Source: Agathobaculum sp. (GTDB lineage Bacteria > Bacillota > Clostridia > Oscillospirales > Butyricicoccaceae). From it: a stretch of 53,045 bases of DNA. Shown in pieces: positions 1 to 7,059 of this stretch; the first letter of the stretch is position 1, and every line of letters starts with the position of its first letter. The position numbers and the translations under genes were made by a program. A model generated the notes under the pieces. The model ran no database searches, had not been told where the DNA came from, and was given only the letters and a program-made list of their open reading frames with translations. The DNA lies in NCBI RefSeq assembly GCF_022775115.1, contig NZ_JALFLA010000004.1:1-53045 (forward strand). The letters run 5' to 3'.

Positions 1-107
1 TGGCCGATGCGCTGACAACCTTTGCATATGCGCAGTATAGCTATAATGCGGCGCTGCGTGTTGGCAACAGCATTTTGTCCCAGTCTTTCCTTGATTATAT
101 GAAATAA
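1..107 (+). CDS. flgL: Flagellar hook-associated protein FlgL (HAP3), C-terminal fragment
   Basis: The last 35 codons of a gene that begins before the window, read in frame from base 3 to a TAA at 105-107. The visible tail (…TTFAYAQYSYNAALRVGNS… ending LDYMK) is the C-terminal helix typical of FlgL and flagellin, which forms the D0 domain and packs into the filament core. FlgL joins the hook to the filament. The next genes (yviE-like, fliW, csrA) follow flgL in the same order in Bacillus and many Clostridia, which supports the call. Only the tail is visible, so flagellin-type alternatives cannot be excluded by sequence alone, but the neighbourhood favours FlgL. Confidence 0.8.
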   Translation, partial: ADALTTFAYAQYSYNAALRVGNSILSQSFLDYMK

Positions 108-132
108 AATATAGTAAAGGAGTTGAATCAAC

Positions 133-735
133 GTGAAGCCATTGATTGAGATCAAAAGCGTACCAATCGAACTGGAAATGAAGGTGAATCATGCGCGGCT
201 CGAATACTCCCGCGCCAATGTGGATCTGGAAATTTCGCGCAGCGACGGGGGACTGCGTATCAAGAGCAGTCCGATCAGGGTACAGCTGGATACTTTTGAG
301 GCACGTAATTCGATCACGCCGACAGCTATGCGCAGCGTCGAGCAGGCGGCGCAGAAAGGGCGGCAGCAGGTGTACAATGCGACCGCTACCTACGCAAGGC
401 ATGGAAAACTGTTACTGGAGGCCAAGATTGGACAGCAGATGATTACACAATTTGCAATGGAATCGCAGCAGGTAAACACGGATTTTGCGATGGAGTTTCT
501 GCCGTCTACCGGGCCGGAGATCTCATGGGACGGCGGAGAGATCAATATTCGTTATGAGATGGATAAGCTCAACTTCGACTGGCGTATGCAAAATGCAAAT
601 GTGGAATTTGTGCCGGGTAACATAGAGTTTACCGTGGCGCAGCAGCCGGATGTGGTGATTAAGTATATCGGCGGGCCGATGTATGTGCCGCCCTCGGCCG
701 ATCCGGAGTATGAGCCGGTCGATGTCAAAGCCTGA
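133..735 (+). CDS. YviE-like DUF6470 family protein of the flgL-fliW locus
   Basis: A 200-residue soluble protein with no signal peptide or membrane segment. It starts at a GTG (133) about 10 bases after an AAAGGAG ribosome site. The opening (PLIEIKSVPIELEMKVNHA) and the central SWDGGEINIRYEMDKLNFDW block, with an IEFTVAQQPDVVIKYIGGP C-terminal segment, are what I recognise from the YviE/DUF6470 family. These genes lie between flgL and fliW in Bacillus subtilis and relatives. The molecular function of the family is not established. Position and co-orientation imply a role linked to late flagellar assembly. Only 12 bases separate it from fliW. Confidence 0.75.
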   Translation: MKPLIEIKSVPIELEMKVNHARLEYSRANVDLEISRSDGGLRIKSSPIRVQLDTFEARNSITPTAMRSVEQAAQKGRQQVYNATATYARHGKLLLEAKIGQQMITQFAMESQQVNTDFAMEFLPSTGPEISWDGGEINIRYEMDKLNFDWRMQNANVEFVPGNIEFTVAQQPDVVIKYIGGPMYVPPSADPEYEPVDVKA

Positions 736-747
736 TAGGAGCAGAAT

Positions 748-1194
748 ATGAAAATACAAACCAAATATTTTGGCGAGCTCAACATTGATGAGCGTACCAC
801 ACTGCATTTCCCGGACGGAATATTTGGCTTTGAACAGGAAAAAGAATTCGTCCTCCTCTCTTTTGCGAAAGAGGAGGATTTCCTGTTATGCCTGCAAAGC
901 GTGGCAACGCCGTATCTGGCGTTTACGCTGCTCAATCCGTTCATGGTGATGCCGGACTACCGGCCGCAGGTTCCGCCGGAAGAGCTGGCGCGGCTGGAGG
1001 TGTCGTGCAGCGAGGATCTGTGCTTTTATGTATTGTGCCGCGTGGGTAAGCCGGTGTCAGAGAGCACGGTCAACCTGCGCTGCCCAATCGTGCTCAACGA
1101 TCAGACCCGCAAGGCGCGGCAGGTCATTCTGGATGAGTACGAGATGCGCTGCCCGCTTTCGTCCTTGGGAAAGAAGGCGGATGAAGTATGCTGA
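748..1194 (+). CDS. fliW: Flagellar assembly factor FliW
   Basis: A 148-residue cytosolic protein. FliW binds both flagellin and CsrA: when flagellin is exported, freed FliW sequesters CsrA allosterically and relieves repression of flagellin mRNA. The sequence shows the family hallmarks: an N-terminal TKYFGELNIDERTTLHFPDG with FGFEQEKEFVLL, followed by FLLCLQSVATPYLAFTLLNP and a C-terminal PIVLNDQTRKARQVIL strand (usually …N.…..GqQ.i..). Length matches the family. Its stop overlaps the csrA start by 7 bases (1188-1194), so the two partner proteins are probably translated together at a set ratio. Confidence 0.95.
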   Translation: MKIQTKYFGELNIDERTTLHFPDGIFGFEQEKEFVLLSFAKEEDFLLCLQSVATPYLAFTLLNPFMVMPDYRPQVPPEELARLEVSCSEDLCFYVLCRVGKPVSESTVNLRCPIVLNDQTRKARQVILDEYEMRCPLSSLGKKADEVC

Positions 1195-1514
1195 TTTTGC
1201 AACGCAAGCAAGGGCAATCCTTTACGATTGGTGAGAATATTGTCATAACGGTGCGGGAGATCGGCATGGGGCGCGTGCGGCTGTCGGTGGACGCGCCGCG
1301 TGATATCCCCATCCTGCGTACCGAGCTGATCGAGGCGCGGCAGGAGAATGTCGCTGCGGCAGCCGGACAGGACGCGCCGCTGGAGCTGCTTGAGCTGCTG
1401 TGGAGCCATGCCGCTCCGCAAGCCGGCCAGCACGAGTATACGCCCGAGACCGTACAGCCGAAGACCGCGCATGAGCTGCTGACCGAGACGAAAGACCGCC
1501 CCGGTACGCCGTGA
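1188..1514 (+). CDS. csrA: Carbon storage regulator CsrA with a long C-terminal tail
   Basis: An RNA-binding translational repressor. It forms an interdigitated dimer that binds GGA motifs in hairpins near ribosome sites; in Firmicutes the main target is the flagellin leader. Residues 1-50 carry the fold: MLILQRKQGQSFTIGENIVI, then VREIGMGRVRLSVDAPRD and IPILRTELIEA, including the conserved RNA-contacting Arg of the usual VHREE-type segment (here ILRTE). The total of 108 residues is well above the usual 60-80. About residues 55-108 form an Ala/Gln/Glu/Thr-rich tail with no recognised fold. The gene overlaps fliW by 7 bases and the next gene by 4 (1511-1514). The repressor call is firm; the role of the tail is unknown. 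Confidence 0.93.
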   Translation: MLILQRKQGQSFTIGENIVITVREIGMGRVRLSVDAPRDIPILRTELIEARQENVAAAAGQDAPLELLELLWSHAAPQAGQHEYTPETVQPKTAHELLTETKDRPGTP

Positions 1515-2728
1515 AGGAAAAACGGCAGGGCGGCTGGGAGCATATTTGGCTGCGGGAGCAGCGGCGGGAGAGTGTGTATTCGGGGCTGATTTCGGCGATT
1601 GCGGGCATCATGCTGCTGCTGGTGGTGATCGTGCCGGTCGCGCTGGTGTGGCTGACCGCGCATGACTATGTCATCACGGATGGCAGCCGTTACGAGGTCG
1701 TGCGGATGCATCCCGGTTCGGTGAGCGAGGCGTGTGAAAAGGCGGGCTTTCAAGGGCTGACCATTGCCGGTCTGCGCGAGGAAAGCCGAACGACGTATAT
1801 CACGCTCGATCACCAGATGAGTGCGCAAATCGTCACCGCCGACCAGTCCTTTCTGGTTTGGTTCACCGCCTGCACGGTGGGTGAGCTGCTGGAGAAGAAC
1901 GGCGTGGACTATGGCGCGGATGACATCATTACGCCGGACTTGGATGAATGGCTGACCGAGGATACCGAGGTGAAGGTCGTTCGGGTGACCTATGAGACTG
2001 ACAGCGTGGTGGAAGCCATCCCGTTTGAGATTGAGACAATAGAGACGGACACGCTGCCCAAAGGGGAGCAGCGCATCGTGCAGTACGGCGCAAGCGGTGA
2101 AAAGGAAACGGTATTTAACGTTACCCTGCACGATGGCGTGGAGGCCTCGCGCGAGGTCATGCGCGAGCGTGTGCGTACTGTGCCGCGCAGCTGCCGCATC
2201 CAGCAGGGTACGGCCGAGCCGGAGGTCAGGGAGATTGCTACGCCGGACGATGTGCAGCAGCCGGTAAATGCCACCTCGGCCTCCGCGTATGCTGCCGGGC
2301 AGGCGGGGGACACCACAGCGCTGTCAACCGCGGGACGTTCGCAGGTCTGGTCGGTGCCTGCGGGTATCCGGGACGATACCGTAAACAAGGTCATCACCGC
2401 GGGAGACGGTTCATCCTTTTCTTATTCCTCGGTCATCAACGTCAAGGCGACCGCCTACCACCGGGTGGAGGAAGGCGGGCTGACCACCGCGACCGGCACG
2501 ACCACGCGTTATGGCACAGTTGCGGTCGACCCGCGTGTTATCCCGCTGGGCAGTCGGGTCTATGTTGTTTCTGAGGGTGGGGACAGATCATGGTCCTATG
2601 GGCCGGGGCTGGCCGAGGACACCGGCGGCCTGATAAAAGGCAGCCGGGTCGACCTGTTCTTCATGACCGGAGAAGAGGCGGAGGATTTTGGTGTACGTGC
2701 GGCAAAGGTGTATATTTTGGAGGATTGA
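1511..2728 (+). CDS. Membrane-anchored G5 and 3D domain cell-wall protein (YabE/YocH-like)
   Basis: 405 residues from a GTG (1511) that overlaps the csrA stop. Residues about 25-48 form one membrane segment (LISAIAGIMLLLVVIVPVAL), then two DUF348-type repeats (about 50-165). A G5-type domain follows (about 170-235, with TDTLPKGEQRIVQYG and ending RERVRTVPRS), then a linker, then a C-terminal 3D domain (about 310-405). The 3D domain shows VKATAY, TATGTTTRYGTVAVDP, and AEDTGG…IKGSRVDLFF with the conserved aspartates. This layout matches YabE-type cell-wall enzymes. 3D domains resemble the MltA lytic transglycosylase core, so peptidoglycan cleavage is plausible but inferred. Its place right behind csrA, in translational coupling, is unusual for this family and suggests wall remodelling tied to flagellar growth. 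Confidence 0.85.
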   Translation: MKEKRQGGWEHIWLREQRRESVYSGLISAIAGIMLLLVVIVPVALVWLTAHDYVITDGSRYEVVRMHPGSVSEACEKAGFQGLTIAGLREESRTTYITLDHQMSAQIVTADQSFLVWFTACTVGELLEKNGVDYGADDIITPDLDEWLTEDTEVKVVRVTYETDSVVEAIPFEIETIETDTLPKGEQRIVQYGASGEKETVFNVTLHDGVEASREVMRERVRTVPRSCRIQQGTAEPEVREIATPDDVQQPVNATSASAYAAGQAGDTTALSTAGRSQVWSVPAGIRDDTVNKVITAGDGSSFSYSSVINVKATAYHRVEEGGLTTATGTTTRYGTVAVDPRVIPLGSRVYVVSEGGDRSWSYGPGLAEDTGGLIKGSRVDLFFMTGEEAEDFGVRAAKVYILED

Positions 2729-2773
2729 CCACGCCCACGCGAGGAGAACAGGAGAAAATTTCCGGTTTATCCT

Positions 2774-2799
2774 TACATAAGGCAGCAGATAGCCGATAT
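2774..2799 (+). promoter_or_regulatory. Sigma-28 (SigD/FliA)-type promoter for the YjfB-like gene
   Basis: The -10 element GCCGATAT (2792-2799) matches the SigD consensus. It is preceded after 14 bases by TACA (2774-2777), 3 of 4 with the TAAA -35 core. The start of transcription would fall near 2806, giving a leader of about 85 bases before the motility gene at 2890. The cognate sigma factor gene lies in this window at 31055. Confidence 0.65.
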
Positions 2800-2889
2800 A
2801 CTGAGTATACGCCAAAGCAAGGAGATTCGGAGTGCGTTATATGCCGTGTATCTGCGCGGTAAAGAGGATGACAGAAGGAGGTTTACAGA

Positions 2890-3072
2890 ATGGATATGAT
2901 GTCGAGCATTGCCGGTATGGCGATGGGGATGCAGGCTGCGCAGCTACAGCAGAATGTCTCGCTTTCAGTCACCAAAAAGTCGATGGACTCGGTTGAGTTG
3001 GCGGCGCAGGAGCTGCTGAAAATGCTGCCGAGCGAACCTGGACTGGGCGGTCAGATCGACACCTACGCCTGA
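2890..3072 (+). CDS. YjfB-like putative motility protein
   Basis: A 60-residue protein starting at ATG 2890, seven bases after a perfect AAGGAGGT ribosome site (2875-2882). The pattern MSSIAGMAMGMQAAQLQQNV followed by SLSVTKKSMDSVELAAQELL is that of the small YjfB family: an N-terminal amphipathic Met/Ala/Gln helix, a V-S-V-x-K-K-x-M-D turn, and a second helix. Family members are often controlled by sigma-D and annotated as putative motility proteins, but their biochemical role is unknown. The sigma-28-type promoter upstream agrees with that. It is the last gene of the first flagellar block. Confidence 0.8.
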   Translation: MDMMSSIAGMAMGMQAAQLQQNVSLSVTKKSMDSVELAAQELLKMLPSEPGLGGQIDTYA

Positions 3073-3110
3073 AAACCGCGTAGGGGTGCGCCGCAAATTT
3101 CATAACTGAA

Positions 3111-3152
3111 AAGCTGCGAGGTCGGAAAAGAGATTTTCCGGCCTCGCAGCTT
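3111..3152 (+). terminator. Strong hairpin terminator after the YjfB-like gene
   Basis: Two 19-base arms (3111-3129 and 3134-3152, AAGCTGCGAGG… / …CCTCGCAGCTT) pair with a single G-U and a four-base GAGA loop. The stem ends in AAAA/TTTT next to the loop. The bases after it (GCTTTGCC) are only moderately T-rich, but the stem is very stable and lies just after the last flagellar gene. Confidence 0.75.
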
Positions 3153-3293
3153 GCTTTGCCGAGCGGCCTGAAGGCGTCAAGCAATATCGGAACAAAGCAG
3201 CACAGGAGAGAATAGGTCGACCCAGCGGCGCGCCGATGGGCTGCAAGCTGGGGAGCAGGAAGCGATGAAAAAGTAAACCGCGCGGTTTCTCTC
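3153..3293. other. Gap between the flagellar terminator and the nrd promoter
   Basis: About 140 bases with no credible reading frame. The one visible structure is a small perfect palindrome, AAACCGCGCGGTTT, at 3276-3289, just upstream of the nrdA promoter, which could be an operator half-site pair. I looked for a cobalamin-type riboswitch and saw no B12-box-like segment. Confidence 0.4.
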
Positions 3294-3322
3294 TTGAATC
3301 CACATATATATTGTGCTATAAT
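3294..3322 (+). promoter_or_regulatory. Sigma-A promoter of nrdAB
   Basis: TTGAAT (3294-3299), a 17-base spacer, and TATAAT (3317-3322) make a near-consensus vegetative promoter. A second TATAAT lies at 3337-3342 without a good -35. The start of transcription should be near 3329, about 40 bases before the nrdA start codon. Confidence 0.8.
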
Positions 3323-3348
3323 ACTAACGCTTATGCTATAATTTGTAC
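3301..3348 (+). promoter_or_regulatory. Tandem NrdR-box-like sites over the nrdAB promoter
   Basis: The NrdR box consensus is roughly acaCwAtATaTwGtgt. The 16-mer at 3301-3316 (CACATATATATTGTGC) matches most of the core, and a second, weaker site lies at 3333-3348 (ATGCTATAATTTGTAC). Their centres are 32 bases apart, three helical turns, the spacing typical of NrdR box pairs. Site 1 fills the -35/-10 spacer and site 2 covers the start of transcription, as expected for repression. Both are AT-rich and overlap -10-like sequence, so chance similarity is possible. Confidence 0.55.
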
Positions 3349-3369
3349 TTGAAGGAGTTATGCATACAT

Positions 3370-5904
3370 ATGAGGATTATCAAGAGAAACGGCTTGTTCC
3401 AGACATATTGCGGCGATAAAATCAAGCAGGCGGTGGCCTTGGCCTTTTCCAGCGTAGGCGAGGAAGCCGATCAGGATACCTTGGAGCAGATCCTGCGGGA
3501 TGTAGAGGCAAAGTTCCCTGTCAGCCGAGGCGGCGAATTATCGCTCTCCGTGGAGGAAATCCAAGATATGGTTGAGCTGACGCTGATGGAGGAAAACCGC
3601 TACAAGGTGCTCAAAAGCTATATCCTGTATCGTCAGCAGCGCTCCCAGATGCGTCATGCCCGGCAGGCTCTGCTGCATTATTTCCCGGATTTTCCCGCGC
3701 TGGAGCAGGTGCTGTGGCAGACGCAAAAGGAATATGCCGAGATGGAATACTCCATCGAGCATCTGACCCACAAATTCCTTGGCATGAGCAAGGAGGGAAG
3801 CTCCCAAAGCGAGAGAATGGCGCTGCTCATCAAATCCGCAGTGGAATTGACCACACGGGAAGCGCCGGGTTGGGAGATGATCGCCTCCCGCCTGCTCTAT
3901 CTTGATTTTCAGCACAAGCTGGCAAAGCATTTGGACGAGCTTGGCATCAAGGATTTTTACAGCAAGCTGGTGTATTTTACGCAAGAAAAGCTGTATGGCA
4001 GCTATATTCTGGAAAATTACAGCCGGGAGGAGATCGACGAGTTTGCCGGCTGGATCTGCGAGGAGCGCAGCAATCTGATGAACTATTCCGGGCTTGAGCT
4101 GCTGCTGAGCCGCTATGTCATCCGCACGCGGAGAAACATTCCGCTGGAAACACCACAGGAGATGTTCATGGGTGTGGCGATGCATCTGGCTATGAAGGAG
4201 GAGAAAAAGGAGCGCGCCCAGTGGGTCAAGCGGTTCTATGATATGCTCAGTAAGCTGCAGGTGACCGTAGCCACACCGACCCTGTCCAACGCGAGAAAGC
4301 CCTATCATCAGCTGTCCTCTTGTTTTATTGATACAGTCCCGGACAGCTTGGACGGTATCTACCGCTCGCTGGACAATTTCGCTAAGGTCAGCAAGTTCGG
4401 TGGCGGCATGGGTATGTACTTTGGCAAGGTGCGTGCCAGCGGCAGCAGCATACGCGGGTTTGAGGGCGTCGCCGGCGGCGTCATCCGTTGGATCCGTCTT
4501 GCCAACGATACTGCGATCGCGGTCGATCAATTGGGCATGCGCCAAGGCTCGGTGGCCGTTTATCTGGATATATGGCACCGGGATGTGCCGGAGTTTTTGA
4601 ACCTGCGCACCAATAACGGCGACGACCGCATGAAGGCGCATGATGTATTCCCCGCGCTTTGCTATCCGGACTATTTCTGGAAGCAGGTGCGGGACAATCT
4701 GGAAGGCGATTGGTATTTGATGTGCCCGCATGAGATCAGCACGATCAAGGGTTACCATCTGGAGGACTGCTACGGCGAGGAATGGGAGAGAAAATATCTG
4801 GACTGCGTGCGTGATTCCCGCATATCCAAGCGTGTTATCCCGCTCAAGTCGCTGGTTCGCCTTATCATCAAGAGCATGGTGGAGACCGGTACGCCGTTTA
4901 CCTTCAACCGCGATCACGTCAATCGCGCCAACCCGAACGGGCATAAGGGTATGATCTATTGCAGCAACCTGTGCACGGAGATCGCGCAGAATATGGCCGA
5001 GATTGAATTTGTCGAGGAGCAGATCAAGACCAAGGATGGGGACGAGGTCGTCGTCACTGTGACCAAACCCGGCGAATTTGTGGTCTGCAATCTGGCCAGC
5101 TTGTCCCTTGGCAGGATCGACGTGAAAGATCCCGAGGAGATCGCCGAAATCACCCGCAGCGCGATGCGTGCACTCGACAATGTAATCGACCTGAACTTTT
5201 TCCCTGTTTCCTATGCCAAGATCAATAACGAAAATTACCGTCCCGTGGGGCTGGGGATCAGCGGCTATCATCATATGCTCGCCAAGGCGGGTATTCCCTG
5301 GGAAAGTGAAGCGCATCTGGCCTTTGCCGAGGATGTCTTCGACCGCATCCACTACGCAGCCATTGAAGCCAGCTGCGAAAATGCCCGGGAAAAGGGCAGC
5401 TACCATTATTTTGCCGGAAGCGACTGGCAGACCGGCGCATATTTCACCAAGCGCGGGCTGACCGACGAGCGCTGGCAGGCGTTGGCCCGTAAGGTGGCGG
5501 AAAACGGAATACGCAACGGGTATCTGATGGCGGTCGCGCCCACGGGCAGCACCAGCATCGTGGCGGGAACGACAGCGGGGATAGACCCCATCATGAGCCG
5601 CTATTTTCTGGAGGAGAAGAAAAACGGCTTAATGCCGCGCGTTGCCCCCGAGCTTTCCATGGAGACCTTCTGGTATTATAAAAATGCGCACCAGATCGAC
5701 CAGACATGGTCGGTCAGAGCCTGTGGCGTCCGCCAGCGCCATATTGATCAGGCGCAGAGTATGAATTTGTATATCACCAACGAATATACCTTCCGCAAGG
5801 TGCTCAACCTCTATTTGCTGGCATGGGAAAAGGGCGTGAAAACCATCTATTATATACGCTCCAAGAGCCTTGAGGTGGAAGAGTGTGAAGTGTGTTCGTC
5901 GTAA
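3370..5904 (+). CDS. nrdA: Ribonucleoside-diphosphate reductase, class Ia alpha subunit
   Basis: 844 residues from ATG 3370 (MRIIKRNG, the usual ATP-cone start) behind AAGGAG at 3352-3357. An earlier in-frame ATG at 3343 lies upstream of that ribosome site and is rejected. The enzyme reduces ribonucleoside diphosphates to deoxy forms. Residues 1-90 are an ATP-cone, the allosteric on/off site. Catalytic residues are visible: Cys318 in LSSCF, Asn533/Cys535/Glu537 in SNLCTE, Cys573 in VVCNLASLS, the Tyr827-Tyr828 radical-transfer pair, and a C-terminal Cys839-x-x-Cys842 redox pair. The partner nrdB starts 15 bases downstream. Regulation by NrdR is suggested by the sites upstream. Confidence 0.96.
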   Translation: MRIIKRNGLFQTYCGDKIKQAVALAFSSVGEEADQDTLEQILRDVEAKFPVSRGGELSLSVEEIQDMVELTLMEENRYKVLKSYILYRQQRSQMRHARQALLHYFPDFPALEQVLWQTQKEYAEMEYSIEHLTHKFLGMSKEGSSQSERMALLIKSAVELTTREAPGWEMIASRLLYLDFQHKLAKHLDELGIKDFYSKLVYFTQEKLYGSYILENYSREEIDEFAGWICEERSNLMNYSGLELLLSRYVIRTRRNIPLETPQEMFMGVAMHLAMKEEKKERAQWVKRFYDMLSKLQVTVATPTLSNARKPYHQLSSCFIDTVPDSLDGIYRSLDNFAKVSKFGGGMGMYFGKVRASGSSIRGFEGVAGGVIRWIRLANDTAIAVDQLGMRQGSVAVYLDIWHRDVPEFLNLRTNNGDDRMKAHDVFPALCYPDYFWKQVRDNLEGDWYLMCPHEISTIKGYHLEDCYGEEWERKYLDCVRDSRISKRVIPLKSLVRLIIKSMVETGTPFTFNRDHVNRANPNGHKGMIYCSNLCTEIAQNMAEIEFVEEQIKTKDGDEVVVTVTKPGEFVVCNLASLSLGRIDVKDPEEIAEITRSAMRALDNVIDLNFFPVSYAKINNENYRPVGLGISGYHHMLAKAGIPWESEAHLAFAEDVFDRIHYAAIEASCENAREKGSYHYFAGSDWQTGAYFTKRGLTDERWQALARKVAENGIRNGYLMAVAPTGSTSIVAGTTAGIDPIMSRYFLEEKKNGLMPRVAPELSMETFWYYKNAHQIDQTWSVRACGVRQRHIDQAQSMNLYITNEYTFRKVLNLYLLAWEKGVKTIYYIRSKSLEVEECEVCSS

Positions 5905-5919
5905 AGAGGATAAGAGCTT

Positions 5920-6963
5920 ATGTTAAAATTGATTAGAAAGCCCCTGTTCAACCCGGCGGGGGATATTGATGTGCAAAACCGCAGGCTGGTTGGCGGCAAC
6001 ACCACCAACCTGAATGATTTTAACAATGTGAAATATGGTTGGACAAGCGATTGGTACCGCCAAGCCATGAATAATTTCTGGATACCTGAGGAGATCAATC
6101 TGGCGATTGACATAAAGGATTACCGTTTGCTGCCGGAGGCTGAGCGGCGGGCGTACGATAAGATACTCTCCTTCCTGATCTTTCTGGACAGCATCCAGAC
6201 GGCCAATCTGCCTAACATCAGCCAGTATATCACCGCCAACGAGGTAAACCTCTGCCTTTCTATCCAGACCTTTCAGGAGGCGGTGCACAGCCAGAGCTAC
6301 AGCTATATGCTGGACACGATTTGCGAGCCGCAGGAGCGCAATCAGGTGCTTTACCAGTGGAAAGAGGACGAGCATTTGCTGGCCAGAAACGAGTTCATCG
6401 GCACGCTGTACAATGACTTTCAGCGGGAGAACAGCATGGAGATGCTGGTGAGAACGCTTATCGCCAACTATATTTTAGAGGGTGTATATTTTTACAGCGG
6501 CTTTATGTTTTTCTATAACCTCGCGCGCCATAACCGTATGCCCGGCTCGGTGCAGGAAATCCGGTATATCAACCGTGATGAGAACACGCATCTTTGGCTG
6601 TTTTCCAACATACTGCTGGAGATGACCAAAGAGTATCCCGCGCTGTTCACGCCGGACAAGCTGGATATCTATCGCGGCATGATTCGAGAAGGCTGTGAGC
6701 AGGAAATAAAGTGGGGGCACTATGTGATCGGCAATGAGGTCGAGGGGCTGAACATGGATATGGTGACCGACTATATCCGCTATCTCGGCAATTTGCGCTG
6801 CCGCGCTATCGGTCTCGCGCCGATCTATGAGGGGTATGATACTGAGCCGGCCAATATGTCATGGGTATCGCAATACGCCAATGCAAACACCATCAAAACC
6901 GACTTTTTCGAGGCCAGAAGCACGGCCTACGCCAAGAGCAGCGCTTTGGTGGATGACCTGTAA
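5920..6963 (+). CDS. nrdB: Ribonucleoside-diphosphate reductase, class I beta subunit
   Basis: 347 residues. This subunit houses the oxygen-activated di-metal centre and tyrosyl radical used by NrdA. All expected ligands can be placed: Asp90 (IFLDSIQ), Glu120 and His123 (QEAVHSQSY), Glu187 (ILEGVYFY), and Glu221 and His224 (RDENTHLW). The radical Tyr127 lies four residues after His123. The protein is therefore a conventional tyrosyl-radical type, not a Mn/Fe (Phe) or radical-less variant. A 15-base gap from nrdA indicates one transcript, which ends at the hairpin at 7023-7055. Forming the radical needs oxygen, notable for a presumed anaerobe. No nrdI gene lies alongside, which favours class Ia over Ib. 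Confidence 0.95.
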   Translation: MLKLIRKPLFNPAGDIDVQNRRLVGGNTTNLNDFNNVKYGWTSDWYRQAMNNFWIPEEINLAIDIKDYRLLPEAERRAYDKILSFLIFLDSIQTANLPNISQYITANEVNLCLSIQTFQEAVHSQSYSYMLDTICEPQERNQVLYQWKEDEHLLARNEFIGTLYNDFQRENSMEMLVRTLIANYILEGVYFYSGFMFFYNLARHNRMPGSVQEIRYINRDENTHLWLFSNILLEMTKEYPALFTPDKLDIYRGMIREGCEQEIKWGHYVIGNEVEGLNMDMVTDYIRYLGNLRCRAIGLAPIYEGYDTEPANMSWVSQYANANTIKTDFFEARSTAYAKSSALVDDL

Positions 6964-7022
6964 AACGCACTTGCGCGCCGCTTTACGCATACATGCGCTG
7001 CCTTTACAGAAAAATCAAAAAA

Positions 7023-7055
7023 CCGCCGCAGAACCAAAGTTCAGCGGCGGCTTTT
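7023..7055. terminator. Bidirectional terminator between nrdB and the convergent lipoprotein gene
   Basis: Arms CCGCCGCAGAAC (7023-7034) and GTTCAGCGGCGG (7039-7050) pair with one A-A mismatch around a CAAA loop. A-runs precede and a T-run follows (CTTTTTG), so the hairpin can end transcription from both sides. Confidence 0.85.
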
Positions 7056-7059
7056 TGCG

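Noticed and set aside
1124-2131. A 335-codon minus-strand open frame over csrA and the G5/3D gene
   Set aside because: It crosses two recognisable + strand genes and has no family features.
2729-2896. An open frame of about 55 codons directly after the TGA of the G5/3D gene, in the same frame
   Set aside because: It has no start codon with a ribosome site, uses many codons rare in the neighbours (ATA, AGA, AGG), and contains the sigma-28 promoter. Chance openness over this length is plausible.
3153-3293. A cobalamin riboswitch before nrdA
   Set aside because: No B12-box-like segment is visible, and the promoter lies downstream of this stretch, so it would not be in the nrdA transcript.
3538-5406. 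A 622-codon open frame on the minus strand opposite nrdA
   Set aside because: It is the mirror of a fully recognisable nrdA, with low-complexity His/Gln/Leu-rich translation and no ribosome site. GC-rich coding DNA often leaves such open antisense frames.
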